Part shown: positions 1-6,906 of the stretch, piece by piece
Layout: each line of letters starts with the position of its first letter
Position numbering within the stretch: position 1 is the stretch's first letter
DNA from: DAOMFB01 sp035519355
Lineage (GTDB): Bacteria; Acidobacteriota; Thermoanaerobaculia; UBA5066
Direction of reading: 5' to 3'
Length of the DNA stretch: 10,686 bases
Assembly (NCBI GenBank): GCA_035519355.1
Contig: DATIWM010000154.1
Coordinates: 1-10,686 of the forward strand
The notes under the pieces: model-generated
Databases searched by the model: none
Seen by the model: only the letters and a program-made list of their open reading frames with translations
Told to the model about the DNA's origin: nothing
Translations under genes and position numbers: made by a program

Positions 1-438
1 GGGGGCGCCCGCGAACCGGAGAGCGGCGAGCCCGCCTCGGCCCGCGCCGCGGTCGCGGCGTACCTCGACGCCGTCGACCAGATTCAGCCGGGAAAGACGA
101 GCGGCGACGCGGAAGGCGCGGCCCGCGAGATGGCGGCGGCCCTCGCGAAGGGCGACACCTCGGACCTGGACCGGATGATCCGCGAGACGGAGATGGCGAA
201 AGAGAGCCTCGCCGCCATCACGCCGCCCGCCGCGTGCGCCGCCCACTACCGCGAGAGCCTCGGGAGTCTCGACGACGCGCTGGAGATGCTCCGCTCCCTG
301 AAGACGGCGATGGAATCCCAGGACCCCGCCCCCGGGCTCGCAAGCGTCGGCTCCCGGGCCACCGCCCTCCGCACCCGCTCCGAGGCCCTCCAGAGGGAAG
401 AGCTCGCCCTCCGCCAGCGGTACGGCCTGACGCGCTGA
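1..438 (+). CDS. Hypothetical helical protein, C-terminal part (5' end outside window)
   Basis: The frame is open from the first base and ends at TGA 436-438, giving at least 145 residues. An ATG at 130 could start a 102-residue protein, but the open frame upstream has similar composition and no Shine-Dalgarno sequence precedes the ATG, so I treat the gene as truncated by the window edge. The product is rich in Ala, Glu, Arg and Leu and looks almost wholly alpha-helical. A segment reading ITPPAACAAHYRESLGSLDDAL resembles the PPA..H pattern common in small secreted or lipoprotein-like helical proteins. That is a loose resemblance and not a family assignment. No transmembrane segment or catalytic motif is visible in this part. 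It lies 33 bases before the glycosyltransferase gene on the same strand and may be cotranscribed with it. Function unknown. Confidence 0.65.
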   Translation, partial: GGAREPESGEPASARAAVAAYLDAVDQIQPGKTSGDAEGAAREMAAALAKGDTSDLDRMIRETEMAKESLAAITPPAACAAHYRESLGSLDDALEMLRSLKTAMESQDPAPGLASVGSRATALRTRSEALQREELALRQRYGLTR

Positions 439-471
439 ATTCCGACCCCCGGGTAGCGCAGACTTACGTTC

Positions 472-2715
472 GTGGAGCGCAGCCGGTCGCCCTGGAACCG
501 CGGCGTTGCGGCGGCGGCCCTCTCTGTCATCGGACTCGTCGTACAGCGCAACTACACGCCCACCGGGATCACGGAGGCCTTCGGGCTGCGCAGCGTCGCG
601 GGACTCTTCGTCATCTTTCTCCTCTGGCTCGTGGCCGTCGTCGGCTGGGGACGCGCGGCGACCGGGTTCCTCGGGGCATCGGACGGACCCGACAGGCGAG
701 GGGTCGAGTCGTGGTCCCTGGCACTGGGCCTCGGAAGCCTCTTCGCGGCAGCCTGGGCGGGTTTCGCCACCCCGTTCGGTTCTCGCGGAGTCACGGTCGG
801 GTCCGCGGTCTTTCTCCTCGGGGGCGCCGTCGCCTTCGCCGCGGCGGAGCGGACCCCAGCCGGGCCTTCCCGCCGCGATCTCCGCCGGACTCTCCTCGGG
901 GCCCTGGTCGCCGCCTACGTCGTCGTCCGCTTCGTCCAGGCGACCCGGCTGGCGCGGCACGGCGATCCGCTCTACTACCACCTGGTCGCCCCGGTCATGT
1001 GGGCCCGCAGCGGCTTCATCGGTTTCGATCCGTCGCACCCCCTGAATTTCGTCGCGTCACTCTGGGAGTACCTCTACCTCTGGCCGGCGCAGTGGTTCTC
1101 AGGACCTTCCGGCGTCGGACTTCCGGCGATCCAGATCTTCGGGCAATGGATTCACCTCTCGGTCGGGTGGATGGGAATGGGGCTCGCCGTCATTTCCCTC
1201 CTGCGGCGCCTCCGGTTTCCGCCTCTTCCCGCTCTGATCGGGGGGTTCGCCGCGCTCTCCACCCGATCGCTCTGGTGGGCGGGGGCGCTCGCGAAGAACG
1301 ACTGTGGCGCGGCCTTGTGGCTGCTTTCCGGCGTCCTTCTGCTCTGGGGAAACAGACGCGACTCGATTCGCAGATACCTGGCCGCCGGGATGCTCATCGG
1401 GGCGGCTTTCGTCGCGAAGTACACGGTGGCGTTCCTCGTTCTCCCGCTGATGGTCGGCTGGACGATCCGGCTCCTGCGCAGAGCCTCGAGGGCATTCCCC
1501 GTCGCCCTGGCGTCGCTTCTGCTCGGCGCGTCGCTCTCCGCCGGGCCGATCCTGGCCCGGAATTACCTCGGCACCGGACTTCCTCTGTTTCCGGTCTCGA
1601 TGGGAACGGGGAACTCCGATAGCCTCAGCGAGAGCTCTCGCGCGTATATCGAGGGGATCTCACCCGGAAACGTCGATACGAGGGTTTCGTGGCGCCTCGA
1701 ACGCCTGGCGGAGCTCTCGGTCGAGGGCCCCCTCGCCGTCATGGCGCTGCTGATTCCGGTTCTTCTCCTGGGCCGACTCCGCGGCAGGACGAAGGGCCTC
1801 GCACACAAGGACGGGCCGCTGACGCTCTTCCTCGTCTCCTTCGGCAGCCTTCTCTGCTTCCTGGCCATCGGCCGGCCGGGTACCGACTTCCGCCTTCTCG
1901 GGCCGGGGATCGTCCTGCTGAACGCCTCCGGGACGCTGATCACCCTGATCGGCCTTCGAGGTCTCGCACGGCGTACGTCACGGCTGCGCTGGATCCCGGC
2001 CGGGTTCCTGACCTTCGCCGCGATGGCCTCGACCTGTCGCTTCGCCCCGGAGGCCATCCTCGACCGCTTCCGGGACCTGCCGCTCCAGCGGGAGCTCCTC
2101 AGGCACACCGGGGGCGACGCGAAGGTCTGGGCGGCCAGTCACGTTGAACCCACGGAGCGAATCGTGACGACGGGAGACGACGAGATCTACTACCTCCTCG
2201 GGCACGAAGTGCACGTCGCCACGGACGACATCGCCCTGGATCGTCTCTGGCGCGAAGAGATCTCGAAGGGAGCCTCGGTCGAAGAGATCCTCGTTTCGTT
2301 CAGGGACCGGGGCTTTCGCTATCTGCTCGACACGAGCATCCCCGGCGAGGTCTCCGAGCTGTCGAGTCGCGTCCGGCCGAGCCTGGAGAGCCATCCGGAG
2401 TGGACGGTCTTTCAAGGCAGGGACGCCCGGTTCATCGACCTCCGCCGCGTCACAACGGCCGGAAACAGGGAACCCCGCGAGGTCCTCGCGGGGTTCCGTC
2501 GACCGTCGACCCGGATCTCGGCAGGACGTCCCTGCCGTTCCGGGCGACCCACACCCTTTCGGGAGGGGCCCTATTTCCCCAGACCGATCACCGTGACCTC
2601 GACGCGGCGGTTCTTCGCACGACCTTCCGCCGTGCCGTTGTCGGCGATCGGTTTGGCCATGCCCTCTCCGCCGACCTCCATCTTCCCGGGATCGACTCCC
2701 AGGCTGACGAGGTAA
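472..2715 (+). CDS. Multi-pass membrane glycosyltransferase, GT39/PMT_2-like (GT-C fold)
   Basis: Predicted integral membrane enzyme that transfers a sugar from a polyprenyl-phosphate donor on the outer face of the membrane; acceptor unknown. Roughly 11-13 hydrophobic helices lie between residues 12 and 525. Family-like marks are an acidic residue in the first large loop (Asp165 in GDPLYYHL), KND at 275-277, the GAAFVAKYT segment near 310-318, RNYLGTGLPLFP at 363-374 and DFRLLGP at 472-478. A soluble tail of about 120 residues (540-660) follows, as in many relatives. The GTG at 472 is the first possible start after an in-frame TAG at 454-456; no Shine-Dalgarno sequence is visible. The last ~85 codons look non-native: they cross the stem-loop at 2469-2497, become rich in Arg, Pro, Ser and Thr, and overlap the convergent gene by 145 bases. 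The functional protein probably ends near residue 660. Fold assignment is fairly sure, substrate unknown. Confidence 0.78.
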   Translation: MERSRSPWNRGVAAAALSVIGLVVQRNYTPTGITEAFGLRSVAGLFVIFLLWLVAVVGWGRAATGFLGASDGPDRRGVESWSLALGLGSLFAAAWAGFATPFGSRGVTVGSAVFLLGGAVAFAAAERTPAGPSRRDLRRTLLGALVAAYVVVRFVQATRLARHGDPLYYHLVAPVMWARSGFIGFDPSHPLNFVASLWEYLYLWPAQWFSGPSGVGLPAIQIFGQWIHLSVGWMGMGLAVISLLRRLRFPPLPALIGGFAALSTRSLWWAGALAKNDCGAALWLLSGVLLLWGNRRDSIRRYLAAGMLIGAAFVAKYTVAFLVLPLMVGWTIRLLRRASRAFPVALASLLLGASLSAGPILARNYLGTGLPLFPVSMGTGNSDSLSESSRAYIEGISPGNVDTRVSWRLERLAELSVEGPLAVMALLIPVLLLGRLRGRTKGLAHKDGPLTLFLVSFGSLLCFLAIGRPGTDFRLLGPGIVLLNASGTLITLIGLRGLARRTSRLRWIPAGFLTFAAMASTCRFAPEAILDRFRDLPLQRELLRHTGGDAKVWAASHVEPTERIVTTGDDEIYYLLGHEVHVATDDIALDRLWREEISKGASVEEILVSFRDRGFRYLLDTSIPGEVSELSSRVRPSLESHPEWTVFQGRDARFIDLRRVTTAGNREPREVLAGFRRPSTRISAGRPCRSGRPTPFREGPYFPRPITVTSTRRFFARPSAVPLSAIGLAMPSPPTSIFPGSTPRLTR
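2469..2497 (-). terminator. Strong stem-loop, probable terminator between convergent genes
   Basis: A perfect 13-bp inverted repeat (GGAACCCCGCGAG / CTCGCGGGGTTCC) flanks a 3-base loop. Read on the minus strand it lies about 73 bases beyond the stop of the VWA-OmpA gene and is followed by CTGTTT, a weak T-rich tail. On the plus strand it is followed by GTCGACC, with no T run. It most likely terminates the minus-strand gene and could act in both directions. It falls inside the open frame of the plus-strand glycosyltransferase, which argues that this frame is not naturally coding here. Confidence 0.7.
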
Positions 2716-3848
2716 TTGCGGACCGCTTCGGCCCGCCGGAGCGACAGCTTCATGTTGTATTCCGCCTTGCCGACGTTGTCGGTATGGCCGGTGATCCTCA
2801 CCTTCTCGGCACTGCTCATCTCCGCCCTCGCCTTCTCGCGATAGGCCTTGAGCTGCTCCTTTCCTTCCGGCTTCAGGTCGGCCTTGTTGAAATCAAAGAG
2901 CGCCGCATGCGCGAAGACCATGGTCTTCGGACTCGCAGACGGAAGCGGCGGCGGGGGCGCGGGTGGAGCCGCGAACTCCCAGGCCACGGCGTAATGGTGC
3001 TCCAGCTTCGTGGCGGACTGCTGGAGGACCGCCACGAGATCGGCCGCCGTTCCGGCCTTCTTGGCCTGACCGCCGTACGCCTTGGTAAAGCTCGCCAGGA
3101 AGGGATCGATGGCCGGCCCCGGCATGTAATCGATCGCATACGCCCGGAAGTTCGGAACTCCTTTCGCCGCCTCGATGACGACGTCGCCCTTGAACGCGCT
3201 GTTGATCTCCTCGCCGTCCGAGAAGACCATGAGGAACCGCGGGTCGCCAACCGGCATCTCCCGGATGAGCTCGACGCCGGCGAACACGGCCTCGCAGAGA
3301 ACGGTGGTCTCGGTGGTGCTCCCCTCCCTGTAGGCCTTGGAAGCAAACGCCTCCAGCTCGGACGGCTTGTTGGACTTGAGGACCTCGACGTGCACCGCTC
3401 GGCCGCCCATCTTCACCGACTTCTTCATGTCGGTGAAAACGACCAGACGCACGTCGTCGATCGGCCGGATGGTCTTCAGCACCGCGCCGAAGTCCGCGAG
3501 GAGCTTCGCGACCGCCTTGCGCTCCACCATCGAGTCCGAGTTGTCGAGAACCAGGACGACGTGGCGCGGAACGTCGACGCTCTGGGAGACCGGTTCGGCC
3601 GAAACGACCTTCCCGGCCGCGTCAGCCCGCGTGACGGTGAAGTCCCTGGCCGTCAGCCCGAGCACGGGCTCCTTCTTGGAGTCCAGGACGGTCACGAGAG
3701 CCTTACCGTCTGCCAGGCTCTTCTCGTACGTCACGTTGGCGTCGGGCCGGGTCGCTCGGATCTGCAGGCCAGGCGGCGGCTCGCCGGCGAAGGCCGTCCC
3801 GGACGCCGCCGCGGCGACCAGGAGAATGGAGAGGCGTTTGATCAGCAT
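2571..3848 (-). CDS. Exported von Willebrand A-OmpA fusion protein
   Basis: A 425-residue cell-envelope protein. Residues 1-21 form a Sec signal peptide with a likely AFA-GE cleavage site. Residues about 50-90 contain VTVLDSKKEPVLGLTARDF, the beta-rich lead-in typical of the VWFA-related Acidobacterial domain family. The VWA domain spans about 95-285, with an intact MIDAS DxSxS (Asp102, Ser104, Ser106) and FSDGEE at 209-214. A proline-rich linker (294-304) leads to an OmpA-like domain (about 310-422) with GHTDNVG, NRRVE, and Asp357 and Arg372 spaced like the diaminopimelate-binding Asp/Arg pair of Acinetobacter OmpA. It is therefore expected to anchor to peptidoglycan while the VWA domain binds a protein partner through a metal ion. 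No lipobox is seen. The ATG at 3848 is preceded by AAAGGGGAAG. It is flanked by non-coding DNA upstream and a convergent gene downstream, so it is probably monocistronic. Partner unknown. Confidence 0.9.
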   Translation of the reverse strand: MLIKRLSILLVAAAASGTAFAGEPPPGLQIRATRPDANVTYEKSLADGKALVTVLDSKKEPVLGLTARDFTVTRADAAGKVVSAEPVSQSVDVPRHVVLVLDNSDSMVERKAVAKLLADFGAVLKTIRPIDDVRLVVFTDMKKSVKMGGRAVHVEVLKSNKPSELEAFASKAYREGSTTETTVLCEAVFAGVELIREMPVGDPRFLMVFSDGEEINSAFKGDVVIEAAKGVPNFRAYAIDYMPGPAIDPFLASFTKAYGGQAKKAGTAADLVAVLQQSATKLEHHYAVAWEFAAPPAPPPPLPSASPKTMVFAHAALFDFNKADLKPEGKEQLKAYREKARAEMSSAEKVRITGHTDNVGKAEYNMKLSLRRAEAVRNYLVSLGVDPGKMEVGGEGMAKPIADNGTAEGRAKNRRVEVTVIGLGK

Positions 3849-4166
3849 TGTGCTTCTTCCCCTTTCAGGGCTTTTCTGGAGCCCATAAACTCCTGTTGTC
3901 TTCCTGGCGCACCGTCGACGACGATCGGCTTCACGGAACGCTTAATCTCCGCATGGGTGGTACCCCCCCCTTTGCCGAGTCCTGAACCCCAGACCTGCGG
4001 CAATCCTATGCGAACCCGGGTAGCATGTTCTAGTGCAGATGCTTCAGCCGCGTCGAGATGCCGGCTCCCGGACCGATCCCTGAAGCTGGCGCACGGCAGC
4101 TGGCTGGTGCTCCCGGGCGGAGATGGGAATCAACTCCAGTCAGACGAATCCCGTAAGTCATTGTCG

Positions 4167-4180
4167 CTCTAGGCCTAGAG
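4167..4180. repeat. 14-bp perfect palindrome CTCTAGGCCTAGAG
   Basis: A perfect palindrome with no loop, lying in the gene-free stretch about 150 bases beyond the tRNA 3' end. It could bind a dimeric protein, but a palindrome of this length is expected about once by chance in a window of this size, so no function is claimed. Confidence 0.35.
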
Positions 4181-4235
4181 GAGCCCGGTGAGCAGCCACG
4201 GCCCACATCGACTTCTGCGCGCCGAGAATGGGCTG

Positions 4236-4262
4236 GGGGCGTGACTCTGGTCTCCACGCCCC
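4236..4262 (-). terminator. Stem-loop downstream of tRNA-Pro, possible terminator
   Basis: An 8-bp perfect stem (GGGGCGTG / CACGCCCC) closes an 11-base loop. It lies 64-90 bases beyond the tRNA 3' end in the direction of tRNA transcription. No T run follows on the minus strand (CAGCCCATTC), so it is at best a weak intrinsic terminator. Confidence 0.35.
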
Positions 4263-4326
4263 ATCGGCCCCGCGCTCCTCGTCAACGGCTGGGCACTCGA
4301 GCAGCTCTGGCTCTTCTCGACAGAGA

Positions 4327-4403
4327 TGGTCGGGACGGCGGGATTCGAACCCGCGACCCCTTGAACCCCATTCAAGTACGCTACCAGGCTGCGCCACGTC
4401 CCG
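4327..4403 (-). tRNA. tRNA-Pro (anticodon GGG), CCA encoded
   Basis: The minus strand folds into a complete cloverleaf. The acceptor stem is CGGGACG / CGTCCCG, the D arm is a 4-bp stem with one G-T pair, and the anticodon stem CTTGA / TCAAG closes the loop ATGGGGT. The T arm is GCGGG / CCCGC around TTCGAAT. Positions 34-36 are GGG, which reads the proline codons CCC and CCU. The C1-G72 pair and discriminator A73 match bacterial proline tRNA identity elements. The terminal CCA is encoded at 4329-4327. The gene lies 91 bases downstream of fdhE on the same strand but has its own promoter-like sequence. Open frames drawn across this region are artefacts. Confidence 0.97.
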
Positions 4404-4417
4404 ACCGGAGACGGCAT

Positions 4418-4436
4418 CGGGCGGCGGGACCGCCCG
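4418..4436 (-). other. GC-rich stem-loop in the tRNA-Pro leader
   Basis: A 7-bp perfect stem (CGGGCGG / CCGCCCG) with a 5-base loop lies between the predicted tRNA transcription start (near 4440) and the mature 5' end (4403). It could be a structured leader removed during tRNA processing, or part of a terminator for the upstream fdh operon. No T run supports the second reading. Confidence 0.4.
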
Positions 4437-4446
4437 GGGGTGAGTC

Positions 4447-4475
4447 GTTGTACCACCCCCTCCTGGGAGGGTCAA
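4447..4475 (-). promoter_or_regulatory. Sigma70-type promoter for tRNA-Pro
   Basis: On the minus strand TTGACC (4475-4470, five of six matches to TTGACA) and TACAAC (4452-4447, four of six matches to TATAAT) are separated by exactly 17 bases. Transcription would start near 4440, about 37 bases before the mature tRNA. The spacer holds an inverted repeat, CCCTCC-2-GGAGGG (4458-4471), which could be a remnant terminator of fdhE or an operator. Confidence 0.6.
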
Positions 4476-4494
4476 CGCTGCGGGAACGACGCTC

Positions 4495-5286
4495 CTAGAT
4501 CCCGGCCCAGCCCGGCTCGATCCGCGTGTAGCCCTCCTCGATCGCCCAGAGGTCCATCGCGATCGAGGCGATGTCGTCCACCTCGGGGATCGGCCGCCCG
4601 TCGACGGTCAGGTCGATCGACTTCACGTAGCCGCGGCAGACCTCGCAGGCCTCGATCCGCGTGCCGGGGAGCCTCTCGCTCTGGAACGACGGGAGCTTCA
4701 CGGGATCCTCCTCGCCGCAGGACGGGCACCGGATCCGGTTGATCGGCCATTCGGTCCCGCAGAGGCCGCAGACGAGAAAGCGCGCCGCACCGTGGGTCTC
4801 GGGGTCGCTTCTCCGGAACGAGACGATGGCCCGGCCGCCGCAGAAGGGACAGTGCCCGTCGCGGTGCCGGCGCTCGGGTGCGACGCCGGAGGCGGCGAGC
4901 ATTTCCATGTACGGGCGCAGCAGGGCGCGGGAGAGATAGTCCCCCGCCATCTCCCGCTCGCCGCTCCAGAAGAGGAGAAGTCTCGACCGGGCGGTCTCCG
5001 GGTCGTCGGCTCGCCGCGTCTTCGCCTCCTCGGCCAGTTCGGGCGGGCCGTCGCTCTCGGCGAAGGCGAAAAGCTTCTCGCCGAGGTCGAAAAGCCGGTA
5101 CGCGTCCCCCTCGAGACGGCCGGTGAAGGGCGCGTCGACATGACGCGCCGCCATGGCCGAAGCGAGCCGCCCCTGGAGCCCGAAGAGGGCGGCGGCGAAC
5201 CGGAGCGGCTCTGCGGCCGCGGCGCTCTCCCGGGCCAGATGCTCGGCGCGGCCGGCCCGACGCTCGAAGGAGTCGGCCGCGCTCAC
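4495..5286 (-). CDS. fdhE: Formate dehydrogenase accessory protein FdhE
   Basis: A 263-residue cytoplasmic protein needed for activity of respiratory formate dehydrogenases; the E. coli protein is a rubredoxin-like iron protein that interacts with the catalytic subunits. The C-terminal half shows the diagnostic four CxxC pairs: Cys146/149 (HCPFCGG), Cys173/176 (VCGLCGTEW), Cys187/190 (RCPSCG) and Cys214/217 (CEVCRGY). The tail EVDDIASIAMDLWAIEEGY also matches the family. The N-terminal ~130 residues are helical and more divergent. It is shorter than E. coli FdhE (309 residues), mostly at the N-terminus. The start is GTG at 5286, 4 bases after the fdnI stop; TGAGG, overlapping that stop, is the only Shine-Dalgarno-like sequence. 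This spacing indicates cotranscription and probably translational coupling with fdnI. It is the last gene of the operon. Confidence 0.95.
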   Translation of the reverse strand: MSAADSFERRAGRAEHLARESAAAAEPLRFAAALFGLQGRLASAMAARHVDAPFTGRLEGDAYRLFDLGEKLFAFAESDGPPELAEEAKTRRADDPETARSRLLLFWSGEREMAGDYLSRALLRPYMEMLAASGVAPERRHRDGHCPFCGGRAIVSFRRSDPETHGAARFLVCGLCGTEWPINRIRCPSCGEEDPVKLPSFQSERLPGTRIEACEVCRGYVKSIDLTVDGRPIPEVDDIASIAMDLWAIEEGYTRIEPGWAGI

Positions 5287-5290
5287 CTCA

Positions 5291-5989
5291 TCACGGGCCT
5301 TTCTTTTCCAGCCCCAGAAGGTCCCGGTACCACTTCGGATGGTGGATCCGCGCCCACGCCTTCGAGACCGTGCCGCGGGTCATCGAGTTGAAGGTCCCCG
5401 GCTCGGCAACCGAGGCGAGGTAGATGTGGAAGACGAGCGACACGGCGAAGAGGATGAACGTGAGGTTGTGCAGGACGATGGCGACCACCCGCATCCAGGG
5501 CGCGAAGGAGGCCGGGAACCAGAGGACGACGCCCGACACGAGAAGCCCGAGAGCGGCGAGCTTGGTCGTGTAGAAGTAGACCTTCTGCCCGCCGTTGTAC
5601 TTCCCGATCCGGTCGTGGTTCGCGGCGTCGCGGAGGTACTCGAGGAGCTTCGGCCCGACCCAGCCGCGCTCCTCCTTCGTCATCTTCATGTCGTCCCACC
5701 ACTGCACCGCCATCGCGAGGGACGCGGCGGCGAAGGCGAGGCCCGCAATCGGGTGGACCAGCCGGCAGACGGAGAGCCCGCCGACGAGCGTGCCGAGCCT
5801 CCCGAAGACCGGGGTCCAGACCGGGAGCCCCGTGATGAGACAAAGGAGGAACGTGTTGGCCACGGTCCAGTGAATGACGCGGGAGGAGAGCCGGTGGCGG
5901 ATGATCTCGCCGCCGACGACGACGTCTTCCTTCTCGCGCGCGGCGAACGCCCCTTCGTCGAATCCGATCTGCCGGACGACTTTGCTCAT
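5291..5989 (-). CDS. fdnI: Formate dehydrogenase-N gamma subunit, cytochrome b556
   Basis: A 232-residue membrane subunit that accepts electrons from the iron-sulfur subunit and reduces quinone. Four transmembrane helices are visible, at about 36-58, 76-96, 143-163 and 170-196. Four histidines suit two b hemes: His40, His79, His174 and His188. Their spacing (39, 95, 14) nearly equals that of E. coli His18, His57, His155 and His169 (39, 98, 14), so both hemes should be present. The N-terminus is about 22 residues longer than in E. coli FdnI. The conserved end (residues 200-224, FNSMTRGTVSKAWARIHHPK onward) is intact. The ATG at 5989 follows GGGAGG by five bases and starts 16 bases after the fdnH stop. 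FdnI and the FdoI paralogue cannot be told apart by sequence alone; the name denotes the family. Confidence 0.96.
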   Translation of the reverse strand: MSKVVRQIGFDEGAFAAREKEDVVVGGEIIRHRLSSRVIHWTVANTFLLCLITGLPVWTPVFGRLGTLVGGLSVCRLVHPIAGLAFAAASLAMAVQWWDDMKMTKEERGWVGPKLLEYLRDAANHDRIGKYNGGQKVYFYTTKLAALGLLVSGVVLWFPASFAPWMRVVAIVLHNLTFILFAVSLVFHIYLASVAEPGTFNSMTRGTVSKAWARIHHPKWYRDLLGLEKKGP

Positions 5990-6005
5990 GTTCGCCTCCC
6001 TTCCC

Positions 6006-6896
6006 TCACGCCTTCGGCTCGTCGGTGTCGAGCGGTCCGGGATCGACGTGCCCCTTGTTGCCGTGGTAGAGGTGATGCCCGAACGCGCCGATGACGGCGC
6101 CCAGGATCGCGAGGAAGCCGAGAGGCCGGAGGAACTTCTTCCAGATCGCGACGCCCCACGGGATGCGCGGACTCCCGGGGAGGCCCCCGTACCACTCGGG
6201 GTGGTCGCCGTGGGCTAGGACGGTCACGACGCCCGTTCCGCCCACTCCCGTCGGGTCGTACAGGGCGGCGCTCGCGTACCCCGCCGCCTTCAGCTGGGCG
6301 ACGCGCTGCTTGCCGAGGGCGACCATGTCGTCCTTGGTCCCGAAATGGAGGCAGCCGGTCGGGCAGGCCTTGATGCAGGCGGGCTCGAGGCCGATGGAGA
6401 CGCGGTCGACGCAGAGGGTGCACTTCGACATCTTCCCGGTCTTCGCCGAGAAGCGCGGCACGTCGAACGGGCAGCCCGTCTCGCAGTAGCCGCAGCCGAT
6501 GCACTGGGCGGGGTTCACGTCGACGATGCCGTTCTCGTACTGCACGATGGCGCCCGGGGCCGGGCACGCCTCGAGGCAGCCCGGGTCGGCGCAGTGCATG
6601 CACTGGTCCTTCCGCATCAGCCACTTGATCCCGCCGTCGACCTCGCGCTCGTCGAACCGGATCAGGTTCCAGAAGGCGGCGTCCAGCGTCGGCAGGGTCT
6701 GGTAGTCGCCGTCGTTCATGGTCGCGACCGAGGGAAGGTCGTTCCACTCCTGGCAGGCCACCTCGCAGGCCTTGCAGCCGATGCAGGTGGAGGTGTCGAC
6801 GAGTTTGGAGACGGCGGGAAGGGAACGGAGTCCGCTGGGGCTGCCCCAGACGGAGGCGGAGGAGCGGCGGATCTCGAGGGTGCCGGTCACAGCCAT
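6006..6896 (-). CDS. fdnH: Formate dehydrogenase-N beta subunit, four [4Fe-4S] clusters
   Basis: A 296-residue electron-transfer subunit that carries electrons from FdnG to the cytochrome b subunit. It has four ferredoxin-type cysteine groups: Cys38/41/44/48, Cys99/102/107/111, Cys132/135/138/142 and Cys159/162/174/178. All sixteen ligands are present. A single C-terminal transmembrane helix (about 256-276) would anchor it to the membrane next to FdnI, as in the E. coli complex. Length is close to E. coli FdnH (294), and the GVGGTGVVTVLAHGDHPEWY segment before the helix is typical. No signal peptide of its own is seen; the family is co-exported with the Tat-bearing alpha subunit. The ATG at 6896 is 10 bases after the fdnG stop, and the sequence TGAGGAGG combines that stop with the ribosome-binding site. 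Confidence 0.97.
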   Translation of the reverse strand: MAVTGTLEIRRSSASVWGSPSGLRSLPAVSKLVDTSTCIGCKACEVACQEWNDLPSVATMNDGDYQTLPTLDAAFWNLIRFDEREVDGGIKWLMRKDQCMHCADPGCLEACPAPGAIVQYENGIVDVNPAQCIGCGYCETGCPFDVPRFSAKTGKMSKCTLCVDRVSIGLEPACIKACPTGCLHFGTKDDMVALGKQRVAQLKAAGYASAALYDPTGVGGTGVVTVLAHGDHPEWYGGLPGSPRIPWGVAIWKKFLRPLGFLAILGAVIGAFGHHLYHGNKGHVDPGPLDTDEPKA

Positions 6897-6906
6897 GGCC
6901 GCCTCC

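Larger units (their letters stand above)
3849..4326. other. Intergenic stretch without a credible gene
   Basis: About 480 bases separate the VWA-OmpA start from the tRNA 3' end. The open frames crossing it are continuations of antisense frames or of frames overlapping the tRNA, and none encodes a recognisable protein. It contains a C8 run (3963-3970), a 14-bp palindrome (4167-4180) and a stem-loop (4236-4262). The promoter of the minus-strand VWA-OmpA gene should lie near 3860-3960, but I could not identify convincing -35 and -10 boxes. I saw no integrase fragment or repeated tRNA 3' end that would mark an integration scar. Confidence 0.6.

Noticed and set aside
234..1622. 462-codon plus-strand frame overlapping the first two genes
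   Set aside because: It is an alternative frame of the partial helical protein and the glycosyltransferase, with Arg/Pro/Gly-rich low-complexity composition.
2400..4172. 590-codon open frame on the plus strand
   Set aside because: It is antisense to the whole VWA-OmpA gene and crosses the terminator and non-coding DNA. No domain or sensible start is present.
3849..4326. Integration scar or genomic island next to the tRNA
   Set aside because: I found no integrase, no IS end and no second copy of the tRNA 3' end within the window.
4158..4498. Several short frames across the tRNA, including one reading GRDGGIRTRDPLNP
   Set aside because: This peptide is a well-known artefact of translating the antisense of a tRNA T arm and anticodon arm; the region is tRNA-Pro.
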